From: JBGOTP01 sp963717075
GTDB taxonomy: Bacteria > Acidobacteriota > Vicinamibacteria > Vicinamibacterales > CAVVIG01
Assembly (NCBI GenBank): GCA_963717075.1
Contig: CAVQVI010000007.1
Location: 847,545-911,544 of the forward strand
Direction: 5' to 3'
Length of the DNA: 64,000 nucleotides
The position numbers and the translations under genes were made by a program. A model generated the notes under the pieces. It was not told the origin of the DNA and did no database searches. It worked only from the letters and a program-made list of their open reading frames with translations. Below are positions 56,319 through 64,000 of the stretch, piece by piece (position 1 is the stretch's first letter; each line of letters starts with the position of its first letter).

Positions 56319-57018
56319 ATGACGAGATGGTTTCCATTCTTGGCTTTGGTCGCAGGGCTTTCTGCTCAACAACCGCAGCTTCCAGCGCTCTTACGAGACA
56401 CTCTGGGCAGACGGCCAGACTTGAGGCTGCTCGACCCTTCTATTGACCTGCCCGGCGGGTACACAATCGACGAGATCAGGGATTTCGGCTACTGGCCACC
56501 TTGGGTCGTCGTGGATCTCGATCACGACAAGCGCCCGGACGTTGTTGCGACGGTCGTGAAGGCGACCTCCCAAGGAACTCAGTTCGGAGTGTTGGCGGTT
56601 CATGCCCAAACGCCGACAACAGTACGCTGGATTGTTCCGCTGAGCGGTCATTCACTTAACGGAGTGGCCATCGACCATCCGTCGGCCGACACCGTTATGC
56701 CCCTGTACTGTATAGAGTGCGATTCGAACCCCTGGTTCAGGTGGAATGGCCGTTCGTACGAACCAGGGCTGTATGCCGTCGGCGACACGATCTCGATCGC
56801 CACGTACGAGCGAGGCCAGACACTGGGTACGTTTGCCCGCCCCACCCGAAACTCGAAACTCCTCGCAAAGATCGAAAGTTGCACCGAAGCCAAGGTTCTG
56901 CAGACCCAGGGCGCGTCGTACCAAGACGCGATGGTACTTCGTCGAAGTTCAGCTCTCGAAACCGCTGCGAGGATGGATACCGGCTTCATTTGCCGCCGAA
57001 AGCGAGTGCATCGGCTAG
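56319..57018 (+). CDS. Secreted protein with SH3-like C-terminus, one frameshift
   Basis: About 232 residues. Signal peptide 'MTRWFPFLALVAGLSAQ', then 'GYWPPWVVVDLDHDKRPDVV' (FG-GAP-like calcium loop), 'CIECDSNPWFRWNGRSYEPG', and after a shift near 56925 'TRWYFVEVQLSKPLRGWIPA' typical of a bacterial SH3 fold. TAG at 57016. Function unknown; part of the cassette array. Confidence 0.55.
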
Positions 57019-57125
57019 GAGCTCGAATAGGCTGCGGTATAACCGAAATGGAGCCGACGCGGCGAAGGTCGAACCGCAGCTCCGTCAGTTGACGGTGGCA
57101 TGGAAGTGCTAGTCGTGGGCAGCAC

Positions 57126-57707
57126 ATGAAGAGAGTCTGTGTCTTCGCCGGGTCACATTCGGGATCGCAGAAGGAATACTTCGGGGCGGCTCAAGAACTC
57201 GGACATGCGCTCGTTCGGCGTCAAATGAGTCTTGTTTACGGCGGCGCCCGGGTTGGGCTCATGGGTGCGTTGGCGGACGCAGTCCTATCAGCACAAGGCC
57301 ACGTGACAGGCGTCATTCCAGAAGCGCTTGTTGTCAAGGAAGTGGCCCACTCGGGCCTGTCCGATCTTCGAGTCGTTGCGTCTATGCACGAGCGGAAGGC
57401 TGTGATGGCCGATCTCGCAGATGGCTTCATTGCCCTGCCTGGTGGCTGGGGTACGTTGGAGGAGTTCTTCGAAGTCCTCACGTGGGGGCAACTCGGGCTC
57501 CACCAGAAGCCGTGCGGTTTGCTGAATGTGCGGGGGTTTTTCGATGGCCTGTTGTCCTTTATTGATCATTCCATCGACGAAGGTTTCGTTCGGCGCGAGA
57601 ATCGCTCCATGGTCTTGGTAGCCAGCTCTCCTGATGCGTTGCTTGAATTGCTCGAACAATTTGTTCCCCCAGTCGTCGAGAAGTGGATCGACCGTGCCTC
57701 GACGTAG
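57126..57707 (+). CDS. LOG-family protein (cytokinin-riboside 5'-phosphate phosphoribohydrolase-like)
   Basis: 193 residues. 'KRVCVFAGSHSGSQKEYFGA', 'SLVYGGARVGLMGALADAVL', 'MHERKAVMADLADGFIALPG' and 'GWGTLEEFFEVLTWGQLGLH' hold the PGGxGTxxE catalytic motif. Members cleave ribose 5-phosphate from nucleotides. Only a poor attC-like sequence precedes it (57033-57090), so it may share a cassette with the previous gene. Confidence 0.88.
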   Translation: MKRVCVFAGSHSGSQKEYFGAAQELGHALVRRQMSLVYGGARVGLMGALADAVLSAQGHVTGVIPEALVVKEVAHSGLSDLRVVASMHERKAVMADLADGFIALPGGWGTLEEFFEVLTWGQLGLHQKPCGLLNVRGFFDGLLSFIDHSIDEGFVRRENRSMVLVASSPDALLELLEQFVPPVVEKWIDRAST

Positions 57708-57815
57708 GTCGTGACGCCGGGTGGCTGTTGACGCCGCCAACACGAGCGAGACGAGGAGACGTGAGGCTCGCCGAGCGAACAGTGCGCTCAGCCCTTGTCT
57801 TGACGATGTCGCGGC

Positions 57816-58037
57816 TCAATGAGTCCTCGCGAACTCGGAAATGGGATTGACCGCTTGTCCGTAGTCGTCGAACAGGGTGAGGCAGTTCGGACACCAGGTC
57901 TTCCACTTGCCTGGGTCACTGCTCAGAGGCTCTTGGCGACAGGCGCCGCGAGGACCGCAGACGGTTTCAAAGCGGCGAAGACGCTCGCCAGGCGCGGCGG
58001 AATCGTTGGCGGTCTGGATAGCGTCCCGCGCGGTCAT
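57816..58037 (-). CDS. Small Cys-pair (zinc-ribbon-like) protein
   Basis: 73 residues. 'LRRFETVCGPRGACRQEPLS' and 'KWKTWCPNCLTLFDDYGQAV' give C-x5-C and C-x2-C pairs, a likely metal site. The pattern of 'WCP.CLT.YDDYG..VNPI' is familiar from small uncharacterised acidobacterial proteins. Start ATG 58037. It runs against the cassette direction. Confidence 0.5.
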   Translation of the reverse strand: MTARDAIQTANDSAAPGERLRRFETVCGPRGACRQEPLSSDPGKWKTWCPNCLTLFDDYGQAVNPISEFARTH

Positions 58038-58187
58038 CGGTGGGCCTCATTGTAGCCGTCGCGGCCTCAAATTCGCGCGGTGAGGGCATAGCACGTGTTC
58101 ACGTGATGCTGTGATCCATGACCGGAGGTCAAGGAATCACCGAGCAGTGAAAGCCAAGGTTCCCGCGACAGGTTCGCAAGTCGACGA

Positions 58188-58512
58188 TCATCCAAAGTCA
58201 AAGGACCGTACCTTCCTCCAGAGCCCCTCATCATCGCTACACATCAGCCATGCCTGTGCGGCGTGGCATCGAACCGGCAATCGGTCTTTCAAGGCTCCTT
58301 CCACCTGATTCAAGACGTCGACGGTCGCGCGGTCTGCGACTGTTAGATGTGGAGTGACTTCCGGGAATTGACCACCATACGGAGGATATTGCGGCCAACG
58401 GGCAACAATCGCCGCAGTCATCTGAGCGAAGAGTTCGGATTCGTCAGGATGAGTCGGTGAACTGGTGTTTGGTGGGCATTCAGCCGTCCACGTCGCCAGC
58501 TCACCAACTTCG
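58188..58512 (-). pseudogene. 2'-5' RNA ligase-like protein, N-terminally truncated
   Basis: 'FAQMTAAIVARWPQYPPYGG' and 'PEVTPHLTVADRATVDVLNQ' carry the second HxT motif of the LigT/2H family; 'HAAQAWLMCSDDEGLWRKVR' ends it. The first HxT half is absent: an in-frame stop near 58515 and the next gene's 3' end adjoin. It is a fragment left at a recombination junction. Confidence 0.6.
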
Positions 58513-58525
58513 GTTCAAGAACAGG

Positions 58526-59578
58526 CTACTTGTTCGATGACGCCTTCTTTGCCGGCTGCTCCTTCTCGCGGGCGCGGGCCCCTGAGAGGATGTTCCCCAG
58601 GCCGTAGTTCCCCTCGTGACACCCATATTCGAAGATTCTGTCGGGAGCGTTCTTGTTGTTCCAGGGGACCGCAAAGGTCCAGGGCCGTGTGTACTCGACC
58701 GGATCGTCGATCGTGTATCGAGCATCGATGAAGTTCTCGTTCAGGCGCGTATACCGCTCGGTCACCTTCGTGTTCGGCCCGCTGTACCAGTTGGTCTCGT
58801 GCCAATTCCCGTTCATCTCGGGTGAGAAATTGGTCGTCTCAATGACCAGGGTGTTGCCTTCCCACCGTCCTCGAGAATCGCCAAGCCATTGGCGCACGTT
58901 GTCCGGCAGCGGCGCGCGGCTCTCGAGTGGGATCACGCGCGTCTCGTGAATCTGTTCCGAGAGAATGGCCACCCACCCGGGACCTTGCGTGATGAGAAAG
59001 TTCATGTTGTAGCCGGTCCACGTCGGGTCGTACATGCCCGGCACGCCGCGCGTAATACAGCGCAACCACGGGTCCATGGTTTCGACCCATCCGCCTGGCC
59101 TGGGCATGTCTTTCGCCACGCCAGCCATCGATAGTTCAAACTGCTGTCGCCTCTTCTGGGCCGCTGGCGTCTTCGGCGGGATTCGCCCATCAGGAGGATC
59201 GACCACCAGCTCCTTTTGACCGTTAGGGAGGGACAGACCGAACTCATACCAGAATTCCGGACCATCACCGGTTCGGCCGTCAGTTGTAGGTTTGCCGAGC
59301 AGATCTTTCAAGATCGGAGGCCCGCCCTCGTCATTTTCGACCTGCGGCTTCTGGCCGGGGAGTCGACGCTGCATCGGCAGCTGGACCATCGCATTCCAGA
59401 TCCCCTGGAAATCCGGATCGCCCCACGGGGTCCGGGGCGTCTGAAACGAGCTCGCCGACGAGGCGGCTGGCTTGGCCTGCTGCGCCATCGCTCGCGGGGA
59501 GAGCGTCAGAACAGCCAGAATGATGAAAACCGCGCTGACCGATGCACGATACCCTGGACGCATCTGAAACCCCCTCAC
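58526..59578 (-). CDS. Secreted protein of an acidobacterial family of unknown function
   Basis: 350 residues (ATG 59563 is an alternative start). Signal peptide near 'ILAVLTLSPRAMAQQ', then 'TPWGDPDFQGIWNAMVQLPM', 'RCITRGVPGMYDPTWTGYNM', 'QWLGDSRGRWEGNTLVIETT' and 'FEYGCHEGNYGLGNILSGAR', with a Lys-rich tail. The family is abundant in Acidobacteriota and related soil bacteria, with no known activity. The second half recurs as a fragment at 35702-36203. Intact. Confidence 0.78.
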   Translation of the reverse strand: MRGFQMRPGYRASVSAVFIILAVLTLSPRAMAQQAKPAASSASSFQTPRTPWGDPDFQGIWNAMVQLPMQRRLPGQKPQVENDEGGPPILKDLLGKPTTDGRTGDGPEFWYEFGLSLPNGQKELVVDPPDGRIPPKTPAAQKRRQQFELSMAGVAKDMPRPGGWVETMDPWLRCITRGVPGMYDPTWTGYNMNFLITQGPGWVAILSEQIHETRVIPLESRAPLPDNVRQWLGDSRGRWEGNTLVIETTNFSPEMNGNWHETNWYSGPNTKVTERYTRLNENFIDARYTIDDPVEYTRPWTFAVPWNNKNAPDRIFEYGCHEGNYGLGNILSGARAREKEQPAKKASSNK

Positions 59579-59647
59579 TGTCCCACTCGAGGTCCGTTGT
59601 CGTCAATTGCTCCGCCCTGAGCGCGTCTCGAGACTACAGCACATCAA

Positions 59648-59678
59648 CCCCCGGTTCAAATCCGGGCGGCCGCCTCCA
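59648..59678 (+). other. tRNA 3'-end fragment (T-arm and CCA)
   Basis: CCCGG-TTCAAAT-CCGGG forms a perfect T-arm, followed by CGGCCGCCT and CCA. The acceptor strand is one base longer than normal and no D-arm, anticodon arm or 5' acceptor strand precedes it. It looks like an attachment-site remnant from a second, different tRNA target. Confidence 0.5.
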
Positions 59679-59757
59679 ATCTTTTCTCGGGTCCCACCCT
59701 CCGATGTGAACACGGATTTAGCCGCTAGGCGACGGCGGGTAGCACGATAGTTGACGG

Positions 59758-59781
59758 CAGTCTTACATGTGTGTAAGACTG
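59758..59781. promoter_or_regulatory. Candidate operator of the PadR-like gene
   Basis: A 10-bp perfect inverted repeat CAGTCTTACA-TGTG-TGTAAGACTG, six bases before ATG 59788. The centre reads ACATGTGTGT, with ACAT/ATGT elements as in PadR operators. Its position would block translation or transcription start. Confidence 0.6.
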
Positions 59782-59787
59782 ACGCCC

Positions 59788-60102
59788 ATGGTTGATCGTC
59801 GGCCCCGTATGCTCACCCTTTCCACCAAGGAATCCCTGATCCTCCAGTTGCTCGTGCAGAAACACGGAATGTATGGCCTTCAACTCGTAGCAGCTTCAGG
59901 TGGCCTACTGAAGCGGGGAACGGTCTACGTGACGCTCGGGCGAATGGAAGAGAAGGGATACATTGCCTCACGACTCGAAGATCCGCCGGCAGAGGCAGGC
60001 GGTATGCCACGTCGACTCTATCAACCAACGACGCTCGGGCGCCGCGTTTTGAAAGCTTGGACAGGCGCCGTCGACCGCCTCATGCCGGCGTTCGTGCGAT
60101 GA
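59788..60102 (+). CDS. PadR-like winged-helix regulator
   Basis: 104 residues from ATG 59788 (ATG 59767 lies within the palindrome). 'TLSTKESLILQLLVQKHGMY', 'GLLKRGTVYVTLGRMEEKGY', 'MPRRLYQPTTLGRRVLKAW' are a PadR winged helix. It overlaps the next gene (ATGA), the standard PadR-plus-membrane-protein pair. Confidence 0.83.
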   Translation: MVDRRPRMLTLSTKESLILQLLVQKHGMYGLQLVAASGGLLKRGTVYVTLGRMEEKGYIASRLEDPPAEAGGMPRRLYQPTTLGRRVLKAWTGAVDRLMPAFVR

Positions 60103-60500
60103 GGGGTTCGCTTGATCGGCTTCGTGCGCTGGCTGCTCGGATCCTGGATCTGCGGACGATGGAGCGGGTTATTGACCCGTTGCTGGCCGGCTTGCACATG
60201 GAGTACGAGGAGGCGAACCGCCGCGGCCAATCGTGGAGGAGCTGGTGGACGCTGATCGCCGGACACATCGTCTTCTTCAAGACAGTCGCCTTATGTGAGG
60301 CGGAGGACGTCATGACACTGTTCGGCTGGCCCGCGAATGACATCGCGGCGTTGAAGCGAACGCTCGGTGTTTCGGTGGCGGCAATCGCAGCAACGACACT
60401 CGTCTTGGAAGTGCCTCCGTTACTGAGCACAAGAGGGCAGATTTACTTCGCTGAGGGGTCAAGGACTGGCTCGATTCTCAACAGAGCGCCTGCCTCGTGA
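60099..60500 (+). pseudogene. Membrane protein partner of PadR, C-terminally truncated
   Basis: 133 codons. 'RTMERVIDPLLAGLHMEYEE' is a soluble prefix; 'SWRSWWTLIAGHIVFFKTVA' and 'TLGVSVAAIAATTLVLEVPP' are two helices. Homology of a longer permease-like protein would be expected to continue, but the frame runs into the 3' end of the convergent sugar-dehydrogenase gene, with about 58 bases of overlap. Probably cut by a rearrangement. Confidence 0.5.
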
Positions 60501-61751
60501 TCCGTCGTGAGATAGACGAGGCCGTTCGGTCCCTGCTTCACGTCGCGAATGCGCTGCTTCAGCTCTTGCATCAACGCCTCACGACGCACCGGCAATCCAC
60601 GCTGGTTCATGACGACGTGGTGAAGCTGCGTACTGGCCATCCCGCCAATCAACAGATTCCCTTTCCATGCCGGAAACTTGTCGCCCGTATAAAGGATCAT
60701 GCCACCGGGAGCAATAACGGGAATCCAGATCAGGAACGGCTCCTCCATACCTTGCGCAACTGGCACGGAAAGCTCGGGCCCCGTTCCACCCGCCCCCTTT
60801 GTCAGCTCGCCCGTGTAGGCCCGGCCGTACGAAATGACCGGCCACCCGTAGTTCGCGCCGGCTTTGACGATGTTGAGCTCGTCCCCACCTTGCGGACCGT
60901 GCTCGACCTCCCAGAGCTCGCCCGTCTGTGGATGAATGATCAGGCCCAGCGGATCGCGAAAACCCAGGGCGTAGATCTCGGGCCGATACCCTGGCTTCCC
61001 CACGAAGGGATTGTCCGAAGGAGCCGTCCCATCGTCATTCAGCCGTAGGATCTTGCCGGCATGGCTACCCGGCTCCTGGGCCTGCTCTGCAGTGCCCACG
61101 CGATTGGCGCCGCCGTGCGCCTTGTCACGGAGCGGCATTCCGATGGACATGAAGATCTTGCCGTCAGGGGCGAACAGCAGCCTCGCGACGGCGAAGCCGT
61201 TCGTTCGGGCGTTCGACACGAAGACATCGTTGACGTCGGTCAGTGAGTGGCCGCCATCGAACCGCCCTCGAGCCAGCACCAGCGTTCCTACTTGGTCTTG
61301 ACCACCTCCAGCCTGGGGCACCGGGCTGTCGGTGGGGTCTGGCTTCAGGTATGTAAGGTAGATCAGCCTGTTCTCGGCAAAACGCGGGTGCACCGCCACG
61401 TCCCAGAGGCCGAACCTACGGTTGGGGCCTCTGACCACGGCTGGCACGTTCGCGATGGGCTGGGGGTCGAGTGTGCCGTTGCGTACCGATCCGCAGGCCT
61501 CCGGAGCGTTCGGCAACCAGGATGTCGCCGTTCGGCAGAAACGCAAGGGCGGACGGACGGAAAAAGCCCTTGATCGGGACCACGCGGAAGCGCTGTGCTC
61601 CCGAGCCCAAGACCTGCGGAGTGTCCGGGAGCGTGTCGGGGCCATCTCCTCTCGTCGCAGCCTGCTGAGCGTTGCTTACGACGGCGGACAGAATCAGCAT
61701 CAGCGTCGCGAACGTTACGAAAGAACGTCTCAGCAAGCATGAGAGTTTCAT
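60443..61751 (-). CDS. PQQ-dependent soluble aldose sugar dehydrogenase-like protein, one frameshift
   Basis: About 435 residues, exported (signal 'FVTFATLMLILSAVVSNAQQ'). Beta-propeller motifs: 'GFFRPSALAFLPNGDILVAE', 'LWDVAVHPRFAENRLIYLTY', 'KILRLNDDGTAPSDNPF', 'RDPLGLIIHPQTGELWEVEH', 'GPQGGDELNIVKAGANYGWP'. These match the YliI/Asd family, which oxidises aldoses with PQQ in the periplasm. One extra base near 61487 breaks it. Start ATG 61751. Confidence 0.83.
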
Positions 61752-62011
61752 AGTCGAACTCCGGAAAAGGGTGATGATTGTCATGTGTATCGCCGAGACT
61801 AGCCCGACCGCCGCTACCAAAACTCGGAGCTTGGCTCTCATCGGCCCCCCTGCAGACGTTCTGCCTGCCGCCCTAGGCAACTCCGGCTCAGTGGTTAGAA
61901 GACTGATGCTACGTCTGCGCTCAGACACGTGTAAAGCAGGACCGAACCGCGGCGCGTAAGGGCGCTACGACATAACTCGCCAGGGCCTTGGCATCGCGAA
62001 ATCGCGTCGGA

Positions 62012-62439
62012 TCGCGTCGCCGAAAGGCGGCCGACTGCGGTACGTGCCATTGACAGCACGGCTCGCTGCCGCACTTCGGGAGCATCGGTACCTCCGCGGG
62101 CCACGGGTGCTCTATCAGGATGACGGTTCATCCCCGTTGACCGAGGGGGTGGTCCAGGGCTTCGTTCGGCGCCCAGCCCAGTGCGCCGGACTGGAGAACA
62201 ACGGCCCGCACATGCTTCGCCATACGTTTTGCTCGCATCTGGCGATGCGGGGGGCGCCTGCACGCGCCATTCAGGAGTTGGCCGGGCATGCCGACCTCTC
62301 GACGACGCAGCGCTACATGCACTTGACCCCCGCGGCGGTGGACAGCGCGATTCGACTGTTGGAGTCCCCACGGATGCCCCCCCAGTCGTGGCAACATCGT
62401 GGCAACGGGGCGAGCGAAACCGCGAACTCCTCTCGGTAG
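62012..62439 (+). pseudogene. Tyrosine integrase, C-terminal catalytic part (split gene)
   Basis: It begins with the second copy of the 82-bp repeat (62012-62093) and continues 'GPRVLYQDDGSSPLTEGVVQ', 'NNGPHMLRHTFCSHLAMRGA' (HxxR), 'IQELAGHADLSTTQRYMHLT' (His and the nucleophile Tyr). The end 'SWQHRGNGASETANSSR' is 11 bases from core D. There is no start of its own. Joined to 52178-52857 it makes a complete integrase of about 340 residues. Confidence 0.88.
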
Positions 62440-62450
62440 AACAGGTTAGT

Positions 62451-62470
62451 TGGCGGAGAGAGAGGGAGTC
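62451..62470 (-). repeat. Core site D: tRNA-Ser 3'-end repeat
   Basis: TGGCGGAGAGAGAGGGAGTC, identical to cores B and C. The integrase 3' end lies immediately left and a right-hand box pair is at 62608. The intact tRNA-Ser is expected further right, outside the window (inference). Confidence 0.8.
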
Positions 62471-62607
62471 TTGAAACCCGCTTCGCGAAACCCCAATGAA
62501 CATAGACGTTTTCAGTGGAACTCGCGCAACGCCAGCGATTTAGCGTTTTCGAGTTCTTTCATCGGCTGCCCTCTGTTCGCTTCCCTTTTCCTGTTTTGCC
62601 AGCGCAA

Positions 62608-62628
62608 TCACACTCGAAATGACACTCG
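62608..62628. repeat. End-module box pair right of core D
   Basis: TCACACTCG-AAA-TGACACTCG, 157 bases right of core D, preceded by CGATTTAGCGTTTTCGAG as in the modules right of cores A and B. It marks the left end of a third cassette. Confidence 0.6.
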
Positions 62629-62828
62629 ACGCGGCGGCCTCCGTAGACAATTACCGAGAAAGAAGGGGCCTATCAGACGCGCGCACGCAGTTTTTTCGTA
62701 CGGTGGGCCATCGATACCGCACGAGCGCAGGGTGGAAGCCGTTCCCTCACGCGGTCATCCCCGCCGCGGAACGGCGCCAATCGATCGGACGTCGGCGCGG
62801 GAAGGTTCGTCCGGCAGCCGGCGCGTTG

Positions 62829-63244
62829 TCAGGTCGGCTTGAAAGGATTGACAAAGCGCACGCCTTCGAGTTCTTGCCCGTCTTGGAAATCTTCAGAAGG
62901 ACGACGGGGACGCCAGCGTCGCACGCGGTGGCCCAGATGAGGGCGTCCCAGAACGACAATCGGTATCGCTCGACAGCTGCGAGAGCCGCAGTGGTCGCCG
63001 ACCCATTCAACGCCAGCACCTCACCAAGATCGTGCCACCGGGAAACAGCGACACGCACTTCTGAGACAGGCGTTCCACGGCGCAGCGAGGTCGAACTGAA
63101 CTCGTTTAGGCATTGGGCGCTCAGTACCAGTTCTCCGCTCGCACGAAGTTGGTCAATCACTTCAATGGCACGAGCACGCTTGACGGGTTCGTTCAGGTCG
63201 CGTGAATAGACGAGGACGTTGGTGTCCACGAGCGAACGCGCCAT
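62829..63244 (-). CDS. PIN-domain toxin (VapC-like), one frameshift
   Basis: About 138 residues. 'ARSLVDTNVLVYSRDLNEPV' (Asp), 'LSAQCLNEFSSTSLRRG' (Glu), 'YRLSFWDALIWATACDAGVP' (Asp), and after a one-base shift near 62895 'SEDFQDGQELEGVRFVNPF' and TGA at 62829-62831. Predicted RNase. It starts 3 bases after the antitoxin stop. Cargo of the third cassette. Confidence 0.82.
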
Positions 63245-63247
63245 GGG

Positions 63248-63487
63248 CTAGCGCGTCCGGTCGTGCAGCTCGTCGCGACTGGGGTACGGGGCACCGCCAA
63301 GATTCCAGCCGTCCTCGCGAAGCCACTTCAAGGCGACCTGGTGGCGCGTCTGTCGGGCCGTTGCGTCGTCGGGCGCAATGGCCACGTCCGGGAACGTGAC
63401 GACGACCTCTGCCTCCTCGACTCCCTTGGGAGTCTCCAGCAACACGATGCGGCCGTTACGATACACGCCTTTGACTGTCGTAGACAT
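63248..63487 (-). CDS. AF2212/DUF104-like antitoxin
   Basis: 79 residues. 'MSTTVKGVYRNGRIVLLETP' and 'KGVEEAEVVVTFPD' are the short beta-barrel start seen in small antitoxins paired with PIN toxins; the C-terminal tail 'HQVALKWLREDGWNLGG' probably binds the toxin. The role is inferred from pairing. Confidence 0.65.
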   Translation of the reverse strand: MSTTVKGVYRNGRIVLLETPKGVEEAEVVVTFPDVAIAPDDATARQTRHQVALKWLREDGWNLGGAPYPSRDELHDRTR

Positions 63488-63695
63488 GGTCACCCTCAGC
63501 ATTAGAATTATCGCACCGGTTCGCTCTGAGATGCCACGATCCTCGCGCAAGCTAGAGCAGATCGCCCGGCAGCACGCATCTCGCAGGTCAAGGAAGTCCG
63601 TTTCGTTCGGGGGCTCCACGTCGTACTCCGCAACTGAGGTCGGCGCTGGCCTCTAGTCCACGGCGTCGCCGTTCTGACGTCGTGCTCGCGTTGGC

Positions 63696-64000
63696 TCAGA
63701 AGGCTTGGGCCGTCTTGGTCAGCCACTGCAGATCGCGTTCCCAAAGCTCCCGCTCGGACACTTCGCGCCTGAACAACGCATCCGTCTTCATCAGGACGAG
63801 CGTGAAGGGCCGGCCGGCGCGCCTCGTCGTGTGGGTCACCGGCAGGCCGTAAGCGTCCAGTATGTGATGGACGTGAGCACGGGCGTCCTTGGCGAGCGGC
63901 CATTCGAGGCGCGTCTCATCGGGAGCCAGGAGAAATCGAGTCAGTGTCCGACAGAGCCCGCAGGTACACCGGCGTGGCGTGGAGATCGACCAGTTGCTCT
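63696..64000 (-). CDS. C-terminal part of an unidentified protein with a CxCxxC motif
   Basis: The gene enters from the right edge. Visible: 'CTCGLCRTLTRFLLAPDETR', 'LEWPLAKDARAHVHHILDAY', 'RAGRPFTLVLMKTDALFRRE' and TGA at 63696-63698. The Cys cluster may bind zinc. A similar tail occurs in some uncharacterised bacterial proteins annotated as oxygenase-like; I cannot confirm a function. Confidence 0.5.
   Translation of the reverse strand, partial: SNWSISTPRRCTCGLCRTLTRFLLAPDETRLEWPLAKDARAHVHHILDAYGLPVTHTTRRAGRPFTLVLMKTDALFRREVSERELWERDLQWLTKTAQAF

Noticed and set aside
57708..57780. Fourth well-formed attC site after the LOG gene
   Set aside because: CGCCAAC lacks the purine of RYYYAAC and no matching GTTRRRY box with pairing arms was found at the right distance.
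1..64000. CRISPR arrays
   Set aside because: No regularly spaced short repeats were seen; the repeats present are attachment cores, box pairs and the 69- and 82-bp duplications.

Overview
The window is high-GC bacterial chromosome. Its protein families point to an acidobacterium, probably of the Vicinamibacteria type: two copies of a secreted family with a conserved 'QWLGDSRG..WEG.TLVIETTNF' core, a PadR/HAAS-domain pair, many small secreted orphans and a MatC-type carrier. This assignment is inferred from family content only; no rRNA or complete tRNA gene is visible.

Layout. 1-36.8 kb is mostly core-like: an AlgJ/MBOAT O-acetylation pair, a tripartite RND efflux operon (adaptor plus two pumps), a ThrE-type exporter, and a carbon-metabolism block. 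In that block pfk, class II fba and a ROK/polyphosphate-glucokinase-like gene run leftwards, while pckA, glgP, gap, eno, gpmA and a Ca2+/H+ antiporter run rightwards from a shared 282-bp intergenic region. A SulP transporter lies convergent to this operon and divergent from an inorganic-carbon pump operon (dabA plus two NuoL/M-like subunits). Small genes, a PadR/HAAS pair and several gene fragments follow.

37.6-64 kb is accessory DNA. Four copies of a tRNA-Ser 3' end (37662, 39884, 42355, 62451) act as direct-repeat cores. The first three bound two back-to-back cassettes of 2.2 and 2.5 kb. Each cassette has conserved non-coding end modules of about 150 bp that carry doubled TG(A/T)CACTCG boxes, and each carries a toxin-antitoxin pair but no integrase. 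The fourth core begins another cassette with a toxin-antitoxin pair; the 3' half of a tyrosine integrase ends 11 bp to its left. Between the third and fourth cores lies 20 kb of mixed cargo. It includes recurring transposase C-terminal relics among tiny membrane-protein genes, and a 9.2-kb stretch that splits the integrase gene exactly at an 82-bp perfect direct repeat. Inside that stretch is an array of single-gene units separated by at least three well-formed integron attC-like sites, with no intI in the window (a CALIN-like array).

Many genes contain single-base frameshifts of both signs, including fba, glgP, eno, dabA, dabB, the MBOAT gene and several cargo genes. The number is too high for real decay of core metabolism and suggests residual indel errors in the sequence. 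Frameshifted genes are given their full inferred extent and the breaks are noted. Truncated genes are listed as pseudogenes.
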